Assembly: GCA_016713875.1 (NCBI GenBank)
Contig: JADJOI010000003.1
Location: forward strand, 3,286,001 to 3,350,000
Origin: Flavobacteriales bacterium
GTDB taxonomy: Bacteria > Bacteroidota > Bacteroidia > Flavobacteriales_F > PHOS-HE28
DNA length: 64,000 nt
Direction: 5' to 3'
Shown: piece by piece, positions 8,130 through 15,971 of the stretch
How positions within the stretch are numbered: the first letter of the stretch is position 1
How the letters are laid out: the number at the start of each line of letters is the position of its first letter
The notes under the pieces: model-generated
Told to the model about the DNA's origin: nothing
The model's database searches: none
Seen by the model: the letters and a program-made list of their open reading frames with translations, nothing else
Position numbers and translations under genes: made by a program

Positions 8130-8609
8130 ATGATGCATCCGGTGGTCTTGATGTGCTGCGTCGGACGCGGCCATTGGGGTGTTCAGGAAATCCTGGACAT
8201 GCTGGTGTCCGTCGTGACCATTGTCGGGGGTGCTGCGTTGGTGTGGGTGTACTATCGGGACCATTTGCGGAAGAAGGCCGAATGGATGCACCAGCTCTAC
8301 AGCAAGTTCTTCGAGAATGATCAGTTCAAGAAGGTGCGACGCCGGATGGACCACAACGGCATCACGGATGAATGGCTGAAGGTTGAAGCGAACGAGGAGC
8401 AGTTGGTCGATTACCTGAACTTCTTCGAGTTCATCGCCTCCCTGCACACCATGGGCCAGATCAGGCAACAGGAGATCGAGCGGCTGTTCGACTACTACCT
8501 CAAGCTCATCAGCGATAAGCCGGTGGTGCGTGCGTATGTGGCGCGATGGGGCTTCGAGGACCTTGACCGGCTGTTGAACAATCGTGAACGGAGGGAACAA
8601 AGGAGATGA
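8130..8609 (+). CDS. Small membrane-anchored protein (possibly DUF4760-like)
   Basis: A 159-residue protein with one N-terminal membrane helix (LVSVVTIVGGAALVWVYY) and a helical cytoplasmic domain containing YLNFFEFIASL, then EIERLFDYYL. The pattern of a membrane anchor and an NFFE helix resembles DUF4760-type proteins, a tentative match. Starts at 8130, 8151 and 8199 are possible; the promoter-like box at 8116 favours a later one. The stop overlaps the ATG of the next gene (ATGA), so the two are probably translationally coupled. Confidence 0.6.
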   Translation: MMHPVVLMCCVGRGHWGVQEILDMLVSVVTIVGGAALVWVYYRDHLRKKAEWMHQLYSKFFENDQFKKVRRRMDHNGITDEWLKVEANEEQLVDYLNFFEFIASLHTMGQIRQQEIERLFDYYLKLISDKPVVRAYVARWGFEDLDRLLNNRERREQRR

Positions 8610-9253
8610 GGGATCACGACAGGACCGAAAGAGCCGCGCATCCTTCCATGACCAAGGAGGGGCTCGTGGAGTTCATTTTCGTGTACGGTACCCTGCGGAA
8701 CAAGGCGAAGGCCGCGGAGCGGAACCTCCTGGCCAAGTATGGTGTTCGCGTGGGCATTGGCCAGGTGCCCTCCGCATCTCTGTTCCTTGGGAAATATCCC
8801 TATGCTGTGCCGGACAAGGGCGCCGGCCATCCGCTTGTGGGCGAGGTGTACAAGCTGTTGCCGGACACGGTGCAGGAGGTCCTGGCCAAGCTGGATGCCT
8901 ATGAGGAGTATGATCCCTCGAACGTCAAGGATTCGCTCTATCGTCGGGAGGTGGTGAATGTGCAGGTTGGGAAGGACCAGCTTCGGGCGTGGATCTACTG
9001 GTACAACAAACCTCTACGGGATGTCCTGCGGTTGCGCCATGGCAACTACCTGAAGACCCAGATGCACGTGGTGCCCAGCGGTTCCAATTGGAAGGTGAAG
9101 GTAGCGGGCGCGACGAAGGCAACGGCCACCCACACGAACAAGGCAGAAGCTGTGAGGTATGCACGGGCGGTGGCGGGGAAGAAGCACATGATGCTTGTGA
9201 TCCATGGCCGTGATGGTCGGATCAAAGAACGGATCCGCGCGGAGAAAGGGTAG
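8606..9253 (+). CDS. Gamma-glutamylcyclotransferase-like protein fused to DUF2188
   Basis: A 215-residue two-domain protein. Residues 20-125 form an AIG2/GGCT-like fold: FVYGTLR near 25, the GEVY segment, and LDAYEEYD with the usual catalytic Glu. Such enzymes release 5-oxoproline from gamma-glutamyl amines. Residues 150-210 match DUF2188 (HVVPSGSNWKVK, then NKAEAVRYAR and a GRDGRI end), a small beta domain of unknown role. The start overlaps the upstream stop by ATGA; ATG at 8648 is an alternative. The substrate is unknown. Its pairing with the membrane protein before it suggests one operon. Confidence 0.8.
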   Translation: MRDHDRTERAAHPSMTKEGLVEFIFVYGTLRNKAKAAERNLLAKYGVRVGIGQVPSASLFLGKYPYAVPDKGAGHPLVGEVYKLLPDTVQEVLAKLDAYEEYDPSNVKDSLYRREVVNVQVGKDQLRAWIYWYNKPLRDVLRLRHGNYLKTQMHVVPSGSNWKVKVAGATKATATHTNKAEAVRYARAVAGKKHMMLVIHGRDGRIKERIRAEKG

Positions 9254-9347
9254 GCCGCGTTGATCATGTGTCTTCTGGTCCGGGCTGATCTGGATCAGCA
9301 CGGATCGGTGGTATGATCCATCGGCCGCCGGAGGCGGAGCGGTCGGT

Positions 9348-9383
9348 GGGTGGCGGGCCGGGTGGCGGGTGCTGGGGTTGGGG
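9348..9383 (+). other. G-quadruplex-type motif
   Basis: Six runs of three or four G (9348-9350, 9355-9357, 9360-9362, 9367-9369, 9374-9377, 9380-9383) are separated by 2-4 bases. This satisfies the usual G3+N1-7 rule on the + strand. It lies about 50 bp before the minisatellite. Confidence 0.5.
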
Positions 9384-9436
9384 CTCCAGGTCCTGGGTGG
9401 GTGGTCCAAGGCGGCGGGTCGGTCCATGGCCCGGTG

Positions 9437-9829
9437 GGTCCCGAACGCCCGGAGCTTGGTCCTCCCTGCGCGAAACCTGGACCCGAACGCGAGAAAGTTG
9501 GTCCCACCTTCGGTGCATGTGCACCCGAACGCGAGAAGGTTGGTCCCAACTTCCAGGATTCTGGACCCGAACGCGAGGAGTTTGGATCCACCTTCGGGGA
9601 ATCTGGGTCCGAACGCGAGGAAGTTGGATCCACGTTCGGGAAAAGTGAACCCGAACGCGAGGAGGTTGGTCCCAACATCGGCGAATGTGGACCCGAACAC
9701 GAGGAAGGTGGTCCCACATTCGAGGGATCTGGACCCGAACGCCAGGAAGTTGGATCCACATGCGGGAAAAGTGGACCCGAACGCGAGAACGTTGGTCCCA
9801 ACTTCTGGAAAAGTGGACCCGAACGCGGC
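9437..9829. repeat. Minisatellite, nine 42-bp units plus a partial one
   Basis: Units start at 9437 and every 42 bp to 9773, with a partial unit at 9815. The invariant core is CCCGAACGCGAG. Centres alternate between GGTCCC and GGATCC. In one + frame each unit reads as 14 residues of the type GPEREEVGxTFGxS; in another, DPNARKLVPxSGxV; minus-strand frames are open too. Each unit starts GGACC, and those with a GGTCC centre can form a short hairpin. The unit at 9437 is the most divergent. Confidence 0.9.
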
Positions 9830-10037
9830 CCGATCGGGTGCGGTCGCGGGCGGTCCGGGGATGCGGTCGCGGCCTGCAGGCCACGGGGGGCGGGTGGCTG
9901 CACGGAGGGGGGCGCGGGTTGCGGCACCCCCCTCGGACGAACAGCCGATGGGGGCGGCGCAACGGCGGGGGCGGGGCCAACGAACAAGGCCCCATAACCA
10001 ACGCGCCGGGGTTGCGCAGCAGAAGTGCCCCAAGAAG

Positions 10038-10655
10038 ATGGCAAGAGTGAAACTGGGCCTCACCGGCCTCCCCGCCACGGGGCTCGTGGCCAAAGCGCAG
10101 GCGTTGCACGACAACGTGAACGGCAACCCCGCCTTCCCCAACCCGGTGCCGACGCCGGCAGCCTTCCAGACGCTGGTGGACGATCTGGTGGCGAAGAACG
10201 CGGCGGTGGAGGCCAACCGGGGCCGGCGGGAGTACCGGGAGCGCGACACGGCGGAAGCGGCCCTGGTGGAGGCCGTGAAGCAGTGGGCGGGCTACGTGCA
10301 GATGGCCAGCGCGGGCGACGCCGCCGTGATCAAGAGCAGCGGCTTCGAGGTGGTGGACCGCGGTTCGCCGGTGGGCGAGCTGGACCCGCCGCGCAACCTG
10401 GGCACGCGGGCCACGAACATGGAGGGCCGGGTGAGCCTGCGCTGGCAGCGCGAGGTCGATGCCGACATGCACCACGTGTACATGAGCACCAGCAACGACC
10501 CGTTCGCCTGGCAGCTCATCGGCGTCACCACCAAGAGCCGGTTCGAGGTGGACCAGCTGGAGCCGGGCCGGTTCTACTGGTTCGCGGTGAGCGCCATCGG
10601 CGCCGCCGGCGAGAGCAGCAAGAGCGAGCCCTGCCGCGCGATGGCCGCGGCCTGA
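10038..10655 (+). CDS. Fibronectin type III domain protein
   Basis: A 205-residue protein with no signal peptide. The N-terminal half is helical (AFQTLVDDLVAKNAAVE and an EAVKQWAGYVQ helix). The C-terminal half, from about residue 120, is a single FN3 domain: VSLRWQREVDADMHHVYMS, then FEVDQLEPGRFYWFAVSAIG. Similar standalone FN3 proteins of about 200 residues beginning MARVKL are common in Bacteroidota, but I know no function for them. The frame continues upstream through the 42-bp repeats to 9369; ATG at 10038 is preferred because the family starts there. Confidence 0.8.
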   Translation: MARVKLGLTGLPATGLVAKAQALHDNVNGNPAFPNPVPTPAAFQTLVDDLVAKNAAVEANRGRREYRERDTAEAALVEAVKQWAGYVQMASAGDAAVIKSSGFEVVDRGSPVGELDPPRNLGTRATNMEGRVSLRWQREVDADMHHVYMSTSNDPFAWQLIGVTTKSRFEVDQLEPGRFYWFAVSAIGAAGESSKSEPCRAMAAA

Positions 10656-10674
10656 CCGCACCACTCCCCAGGCG

Positions 10675-10719
10675 CAACGCCCTGGCCGACCCTCCACCGG
10701 GGTGCGGGCCGGGGCGTTG
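10675..10719 (+). terminator. Hairpin, possible terminator without a T-run
   Basis: A 13-bp stem with one G-T pair is formed by 10675-10687 and 10707-10719, with a 19-base loop, 20 bp after the FN3 gene stop. No run of T follows, so intrinsic termination is only possible, not clear. Confidence 0.45.
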
Positions 10720-10886
10720 GCCGTTCGGGGCGTGGGGTGTACCCGGTGCGGAAAACAAGCGCGATGAGGCGATGGTCATATTGCAGATCCGAAACCGTGA
10801 ATGACCTGCTGATCCAACCTGGGATCGTGAAGAACGAATATCCGTGAATGCGATAAAAAGACGGTTCTTGTACCACCTTGGTGCCC

Positions 10887-11162
10887 ATGAAGGCCGGGCA
10901 GGGGTCGGCTTCGGCGGTGCCGGTGCTGACGGCGCAGGAGCGCCGGGTGTGCCGCCTGCTGTGCGGGCCGGACGAGCCCGGGGTGAAGGAGCTGCCGGCG
11001 GTGCTGGGCATCAGCGAGCGCACGGTGCGCACGCACCTGGAGAAGCTGTACCGCAAGCTGAAGGTGCGCACGCGGGTGGGGCTGGTGCGCGAGGCCATCG
11101 CGCGGGGCCTGGTGCCCTGCCCGTGCGCGCGGTGCGGCGGGGGCTCGCCCGCACCGGGGTGA
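10887..11162 (+). CDS. LuxR-type HTH protein without a sensor domain
   Basis: A 91-residue DNA-binding protein. It is essentially one LuxR/GerE helix-turn-helix: LTAQERRVCRLL, then ELPAVLGISERTVRTHLEKLYRKL and VRTRVGLVREA. There is no receiver or ligand-binding domain in front, so it may be a small stand-alone regulator or the remnant of a larger one. The C-terminal CPCARCGGG holds three closely spaced cysteines. ATG at 10887 is used; TTG and GTG codons at 10878 and 10881 are also in frame. Confidence 0.75.
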   Translation: MKAGQGSASAVPVLTAQERRVCRLLCGPDEPGVKELPAVLGISERTVRTHLEKLYRKLKVRTRVGLVREAIARGLVPCPCARCGGGSPAPG

Positions 11163-11276
11163 ACCAGGGCCGATCCGCTGCGCGGCCGAAGACCCAAGCC
11201 CAAGGCCCAAAGCCCAGGCCAAGGACCTAACTACCGGAAGGCCGAAGGCCCGTGGACCGATCGACCAGGCCCCTTT

Positions 11277-11339
11277 GGTGCGAGCGAACACGCTGGTGCC
11301 TTGAGCCCCCGTCTGGCGCGAGCGTCTTTCGCTCGTGCC
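11277..11339. repeat. REP-like palindrome doublet at the 3' side of the RAYT gene
   Basis: Palindromes at 11277-11300 and 11315-11339, 14 bp apart, are each followed by TTGAG or CTTGAG. They share the GCGAGCG/CGCT core with copies at 1805-1875 and 11894-11917. Loop bases differ (AACA, TCTTT), which suggests drift or subfamilies. Confidence 0.75.
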
Positions 11340-11345
11340 CTTGAG

Positions 11346-11876
11346 CTATGCCTCGTCCAACTCGACCCCGATCTGCGGGTTCGCGCTGCTCCACGTGTAG
11401 GCCGTCTCGTCGGTGACCAGTCCGGCGACCAACGGGTTCTCACGCACGTACCTCACGCAGTCGTCGAACTTCTTCGGCGTGTCGAGCAGGATCGGCTTGT
11501 TGCTCTGCTGCCAGAACTGGTTGTGCGTGTTCAGCGGGTTCGCCGCGCCATGCTCCTTGAACAACCGTAACATCCATTCCTTCCGACTCTCCTGTTCGTT
11601 GGCCGCGATCAACTTCACGAGCTCCTTGCTTGTGTACGTCTTGAAGTCGCGCATGATCTCGCCCAAGTTGGCGTTCGCAGCTGCGGCGATCAAATGGACA
11701 TGGCTCGGCATGATGACGAACTCGTACAGTACAAGACCCTTGCTCTTCCGACAGTAGGCCAGGTTCTTCAGCAGGAACTCAGCATACACGGCACGCGTGA
11801 ACACATCGACCCATCCCACCACGGCGAAACTGACAAAGTGGGCATGGTGTCCAACGAACTTCCAGCGCTCGCTCAT
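11346..11876 (-). mobile_element. REP-associated tyrosine transposase (RAYT), Y1/IS200-like
   Basis: A 176-residue single-domain transposase of the HUH Y1 superfamily. The HUH motif is clear as MPSHVHLI (about residues 56-63), and the helix with the catalytic Tyr is probably in DDCVRYVRENPLVAGL. The N-terminal RAVYAEFLLKNLAYC and the C-terminal YTWSSA are typical of RAYT proteins. RAYTs mobilise or maintain REP palindromes by single-strand cleavage. Palindromes of one family lie on both sides, at 11277-11339 and 11894-11917, which supports a matched pair. The gene looks intact and starts at ATG 11876. Confidence 0.88.
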
Positions 11877-11893
11877 GGATGAAAGCTAAGAAG

Positions 11894-11917
11894 GGCACGA
11901 GCGTGGACGCTCGCGCC
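11894..11917. repeat. REP-like palindrome at the 5' side of the RAYT gene
   Basis: GGCACGAGCG and CGCTCGCGCC form imperfect arms around TGGA. It is the inverse of the 1805-1828 copy apart from one base. It lies 17 bp upstream of the RAYT start codon. Confidence 0.75.
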
Positions 11918-11992
11918 AGGAAGGGGCTCGCGGAACCGCGCTTAACCCATACGCGAAGGAAGGGCGACGCTCACGGGTCAGCGGGCGGCCCC

Positions 11993-13489
11993 TCAACGGC
12001 CGCACCACTTCACCACCCCCACGGGAACGTGGTCCGCCGTGCTGAACACCGCGACGCCGACGCCCGTGGCGGGTGGTTCGACCCGGGCCGATCCGACCAC
12101 GCTCCGCTGGGCCAGCAAGCGGCCATCGGCGGCGAAGAACAGCACCTGCGCGGCCGTATGGTCCGCGGGCAGTAGGATGTTCGCGCCGTCAAAGCGGAAG
12201 CCGGTGCTGCGGAACGGTACCGCGGAGAGCGCAGTGCCAAGGTCGTTCTCGTAGCAGCCGATGTCGAAGCCGGCGCCGAGGGGCCGGGGCGTGCCCTCGA
12301 GGTCCTCGGCCACCACGGCGCTCACCGCCGCGGTGCCCGCGTCCACCATCTGCGCCGCAGCGCTCAGGGGGTGGAAGTCGGAGCCGGGCGCCACGAAGAG
12401 CGCCGCGGGCGGACCGGCCACCGCGCTGTGCGCATCATGGCCGAGGGCCTGCCAGGCGGGCAGGTCCAGGATGGTGGCGTCGCCATCGGGGCTCAACCGG
12501 TCGGTGACGAGGTTGTGGTCGCAGACGAAGCCCGTGAGCGCGCTCGCGGCCACGACGATGCTGCCGCGCCAGGGATGCTGGTTGATGAGGATGTTGTTGA
12601 GCACCTGGTTGTCGGTGCAATCGTCCGTGATGTTCACGCACCAGCGCGCATCGGCGGCGTTGATGATGGTGTTGTTGTACACGCGGTTGCCCGTGCTGGG
12701 CGCACCGCCGTCGATCTGGTACAGGCTGATGCCGCTGGCGTGGTTGTCGTAGAGCAGGTTGTTGAAGATCACCGCGTCCACCACGCCATCGCCGTTGATG
12801 CCGCTACCGCCGGCCTGCCCGTTGCCATGGATGGTGTTGCCGTACACCTGCGCGTGGCTGATGACCCCGTCGCCCCCCAGGCTGGCATCGCCGTTCATGT
12901 GGATGCCGTTGGCGTGGTTGTCGAAGCAGTGGTTGTAGCGGATGATGGGGTCGTCCGCGCTGTTGCTCACGTAGATGCCGTGCTCATCCTCGCTGCCGCT
13001 GCACGTGTTGTGCTCGATGACCACATGCTCCGCGAAGCCGGTGAGGATGCCCCATTTGTAGTTGCTGTGGCAGCTGTTGTACCGGATGGTGACGTGGTCG
13101 CTCAGCGCGGTGCGGATGCCGGTGCGCGGCATGTCGTTCACCACGAAGCCTTCGACCACCACCCAGGCGACGCCTTCCACGTTGATGCCGTCCAGGTTGT
13201 TGTATCCGCACGGAACGGTGATGTTCACCCCGGGCCCGGTGGCGAGGAAGACGATGGGCGCGCCCGCCGTGCCGCTGTGGGTCATGGCCGCGAAGCCCTG
13301 GTGGCCGCCGGGGTGCACCAGCACCGTGTCGCCGGCCACGGCCACATCGGCGCCGTGCTGCGTGGTGGCCCAGGCGTCGGCCGGGGACAGGCCGCTGTGG
13401 GCATCGTTGCCGGTGACGGCCACGTGGTAGGTGGCGGCCCCGGCGGTGCTGGCGAGGCCCATCAGGGCGGCGGCGGCGAGCTGCTTCAT
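11993..13489 (-). CDS. Secreted right-handed beta-helix protein
   Basis: A 498-residue secreted protein. The signal peptide ends near ASTAGA. Residues 25-75 form the usual start of parallel beta-helix proteins (VAVTGNDAHSGLSPADAWAT). Many rungs follow with the pattern VxIxxNxxxxNxxxGI, including VTIRYNSCHSN, IIRYNHCFDNHANGIHM and AVIFNNLLYDNHASGI, as in pectate-lyase-like and DUF1565-type proteins. The last 60 residues (VLFFAADGRLLAQR) resemble a T9SS sorting domain but end in an atypical way. A polysaccharide substrate is likely for the fold, but no catalytic residues can be assigned. Confidence 0.82.
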   Translation of the reverse strand: MKQLAAAALMGLASTAGAATYHVAVTGNDAHSGLSPADAWATTQHGADVAVAGDTVLVHPGGHQGFAAMTHSGTAGAPIVFLATGPGVNITVPCGYNNLDGINVEGVAWVVVEGFVVNDMPRTGIRTALSDHVTIRYNSCHSNYKWGILTGFAEHVVIEHNTCSGSEDEHGIYVSNSADDPIIRYNHCFDNHANGIHMNGDASLGGDGVISHAQVYGNTIHGNGQAGGSGINGDGVVDAVIFNNLLYDNHASGISLYQIDGGAPSTGNRVYNNTIINAADARWCVNITDDCTDNQVLNNILINQHPWRGSIVVAASALTGFVCDHNLVTDRLSPDGDATILDLPAWQALGHDAHSAVAGPPAALFVAPGSDFHPLSAAAQMVDAGTAAVSAVVAEDLEGTPRPLGAGFDIGCYENDLGTALSAVPFRSTGFRFDGANILLPADHTAAQVLFFAADGRLLAQRSVVGSARVEPPATGVGVAVFSTADHVPVGVVKWCGR

Positions 13490-13658
13490 GCCGATAAGCT
13501 AGCGGGATCGGCCGGTCGGTGACCATCGAAAGTCGTCGGACGCGGAGGCGGACCCGACGATGGAAGGTCCCTGACGGACGGATGTCGCGTGGCCGGGACC
13601 AGGGACTGTGCGCACAGGCGACGAGCTTGTGCCTGGTGCACACCCACGGGACGTCACC

Positions 13659-14024
13659 TCAATGCTTGGCGTCGGCGTCGGGCTTGAAGGGGATGCCCGT
13701 GATCACGCTGTCCCCGTTCGCGGTCGGCGTCACCACGCAGGCGATCATGGTGCCGCCGGGGCAGCGGTTCCACCGCACCAGGCCCTCGTCCAGGTCGCGC
13801 CCGAAGGCGATGCGGTCCTTCCACGCATGCGACCGCAAGGTGACGTAGAGCGCGCAGGTCCGTTGGATGATGTCGACGTCCAGCGTTCCGGACGCCGGGT
13901 GCGCGATGCGGCCGGCCGATGCACCGCTGTGCGGCGTGTCGTCGGAGACCGCTGCGCCGGGGTCCACCGTGCACGAGGCGAGGGCGAGGACCAGAGCGGA
14001 GGCGAGGACGCGCGCGGTGTGCAT
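13659..14024 (-). CDS. Small lipoprotein, unknown function
   Basis: A 121-residue lipoprotein. The signal sequence MHTARVLASALVLALASC gives a lipobox with Cys at about residue 18. The mature part is polar with two further cysteines that could pair (near RTCALYV and RCPGGTMIAC). I recognise no family. The start at 14024 is chosen because the lipoprotein signal begins there; the frame stays open to 14123. It lies between two secreted-protein genes on the same strand, 165 bp from each or less, with no clear operon link. Confidence 0.6.
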   Translation of the reverse strand: MHTARVLASALVLALASCTVDPGAAVSDDTPHSGASAGRIAHPASGTLDVDIIQRTCALYVTLRSHAWKDRIAFGRDLDEGLVRWNRCPGGTMIACVVTPTANGDSVITGIPFKPDADAKH

Positions 14025-14140
14025 GGTATCCCGGGATGGGATGTGAAGGTCGGTGCGCTGGCCCGGGCGGGCACCCACGGTAACACTCGTTAACACGATC
14101 CGCAGTTGCGGTCGGCGGTCCACATCCGCACGCTGCCGTG

Positions 14141-15805
14141 CTACAGCTCCGCTGACCGCACGAGCTGCACGGTGCGTTCACCCCCCGCGCCGCGTACGGT
14201 GAGCGCATACAGCCCGGAGGCCAGGGCGGGCAGCACCAGCGGGTGGTCGGCGGCGATGCCGGACCCGATGCGCTCCGCATGCACGGGCCGGCCCAGCTGG
14301 TCGCGCACGATCACCTCCACGGCGCCCGCGGCGGGCTCGAGCGAGAGGCGGAGCTCCTGCTGAAAGGGGTTGGGCGACACGGTGAACGCGATGCCCGCCT
14401 GGTGTGACGGCACCCCCACCCCCACGATGGAGACCGTGGTGCAGGCCTGGTTGTCCGCGGGTGCGCGGTCCACCCGCTGCTGCGGACTGGCGGCCACGAT
14501 GCAGACGTTCGCGGTGGCCGTGCTGCCCGGCGGATAGGGTTGGGGAAAACCCGTGGTGAGCGCGAACGGGACGTCCATGCTCTGCCCGGGTTGCAGGTTG
14601 AGCTGGGTGAGCGGCAGCATGGTGCCGATGATCCCACAGAACCAGGCCTGGCCGAGCTGATGGGAGAGCAGCAGCTCGTGGACGACGCTGTTCCCGTGGT
14701 TCGTCAGGGTGAGCGTGAGCGCGGCATGTAACGTGTGCACGGACGGCGGTGCCACGGGCTGCAGCCAGACCGAATCCACGCTCGCGATGGTGATGGACAC
14801 ATCGACATCGTGCGCCGCGCTGAGGCCGGCGCTGTCGTAGTCGCGCAACACCGCGGCCGAGGTGGTGAAGAGGTCGGCGTGGCCGGCGGTGGTGAGGCGC
14901 CCGTTGCCGAAGGCGAGGTCCGCGACCTGATGACCGGGCAGGGGATCCAAGGGGAAGCTGCCGATGGGACCCAGGGAGGCGTCCACCTGCACGACCGCGG
15001 TGGGCGTCTGCACCCAGGCGTCGTTGCCATCGGTGGCCAGCCGGCGCGCGTCGGTGGTGTAGGCGCTGAGGTCGAAGGCGGTGATAGACTGCAGGTCCGC
15101 GGACACGCTGAGCAACTCGTCGGCACGGAGCACCCAGATGCGGCCGTCGGGCCGGGCCGCGAGCTGGCGCACAGCGCCACCGATGGGTGTGATGCCGAGC
15201 GGGATCCCGGAGGCGGAGGCAAGGTGGAGGGCGTTGTTCGCGGCCAGGAGCAGGTGGCCATTGGAGGTCCAGCACAAGGCCTCCACCGGTGCGTCCGGTG
15301 TTGACCATTGGGTCAAGCTGTCGCCATTCACACCGGTGAGGTGCACCGCGGCGTCCGTGGCGAAGGCCAGCAGGCTGTCGGCGTGGGTGGCGATGTGCTG
15401 CAGCCCATCCACGGCCACGGGCACGGACCAGGCGGTGCTGCCATCGCCGTTGATCCGGGTGATGATGGAGTTCGCTCCGCCCACATCACATCCGTTCCAG
15501 CGGCCGCAGGCCAGGATGCTGCTGTCGGGGCCGGCGGCCACCTCGCCATCCACGAACACCATGTCGGCGAAGCCCGTGCTCCAGAGCAGGTCACCGGTGA
15601 TGGTCCACGCCGACAGCAGGTTCATGGAGGCGGTACCTCCCGGATCGTTCTTGTCGCCGAAGGTGGCCCAGGCCGGTCCGGGGATCGGAAGGATCCGGGT
15701 GTGGTGCATGAGGTCCGCGCGCTGGTCGGCCCGTTCCAGCAGGGGTTGGGCGTGGGCGTGCTGCACGCCGCAGAGCGCGGCCACAAGGAGACATCGGGTG
15801 TGCAT
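14141..15805 (-). CDS. Secreted protein with T9SS type A sorting domain
   Basis: A 554-residue exported protein. A signal peptide (MHTRCLLVAALCGVQHAHA) is followed by a repetitive beta-sheet body in which short motifs such as LAARPDGRIWVL and LATDGNDAWVQT suggest a beta-propeller. A CARDB-like immunoglobulin segment follows (LTLTNHGNSVVHELLL). The last 85 residues are a T9SS sorting domain: FTVSPNPFQQELRL, then VIVRDQLGRPVHAE and GLYALTVR. The T9SS exports it across the outer membrane and the domain is then cleaved. Ligand or enzyme activity is unknown. Confidence 0.85.
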   Translation of the reverse strand: MHTRCLLVAALCGVQHAHAQPLLERADQRADLMHHTRILPIPGPAWATFGDKNDPGGTASMNLLSAWTITGDLLWSTGFADMVFVDGEVAAGPDSSILACGRWNGCDVGGANSIITRINGDGSTAWSVPVAVDGLQHIATHADSLLAFATDAAVHLTGVNGDSLTQWSTPDAPVEALCWTSNGHLLLAANNALHLASASGIPLGITPIGGAVRQLAARPDGRIWVLRADELLSVSADLQSITAFDLSAYTTDARRLATDGNDAWVQTPTAVVQVDASLGPIGSFPLDPLPGHQVADLAFGNGRLTTAGHADLFTTSAAVLRDYDSAGLSAAHDVDVSITIASVDSVWLQPVAPPSVHTLHAALTLTLTNHGNSVVHELLLSHQLGQAWFCGIIGTMLPLTQLNLQPGQSMDVPFALTTGFPQPYPPGSTATANVCIVAASPQQRVDRAPADNQACTTVSIVGVGVPSHQAGIAFTVSPNPFQQELRLSLEPAAGAVEVIVRDQLGRPVHAERIGSGIAADHPLVLPALASGLYALTVRGAGGERTVQLVRSAEL

Positions 15806-15815
15806 GGCGGAGGAT

Positions 15816-15823
15816 CGAAGCTA
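15816..15823 (-). promoter_or_regulatory. Putative -7 promoter box for the T9SS protein gene
   Basis: TAGCTTCG read on the minus strand ends 10 bp before the ATG at 15805. It fits the TAnnTTyG pattern common in this window. Confidence 0.45.
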
Positions 15824-15971
15824 GGACGCGGGCGGGGAGAGGAACGCTGCCGGGGTATCGAAGTGGGTCGATGAACCGCTGCCATCGCGCACCCCCCGCC
15901 CTGCGGCAACCGCAGGTGCATCATCCCGTCTTGGCCTGCGTGGCGGTCACCAGCGGCCGCGGCACCCGTGC

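Larger units (their letters stand above)
9254..10037. other. 784-bp region without a confident gene: G-rich block, minisatellite, GC-rich block
   Basis: From left to right it holds a G-rich segment at 9340-9420 with a six-run G-quadruplex motif, nine tandem 42-bp units at 9437-9829, and a very GC-rich segment at 9830-9990. Long reading frames run through it on both strands because the repeat length is a multiple of three and contains no stop. None of them has a recognisable domain, so I call no gene here. Confidence 0.6.

Noticed and set aside
9437..9829. CRISPR array
   Set aside because: Units are contiguous 42-bp repeats without unique spacers and there are no cas genes.
9350..9997. A + strand gene of 215 residues made of GPEREEVG repeats
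   Set aside because: The repeats are open, but the flanks are Gly/Pro-rich low complexity. I list the DNA repeat rather than a gene.
9014..10697. Long minus-strand frames across the 42-bp repeat region
   Set aside because: They arise because the repeat unit has no stops in these frames and its length is a multiple of three; there is no start context or domain.
11163..11275. Short C/A-rich repeats AAGCCCAAGGCCCAAAGCCC
   Set aside because: Low-complexity stretch after the HTH gene without a defined unit or partner copies.
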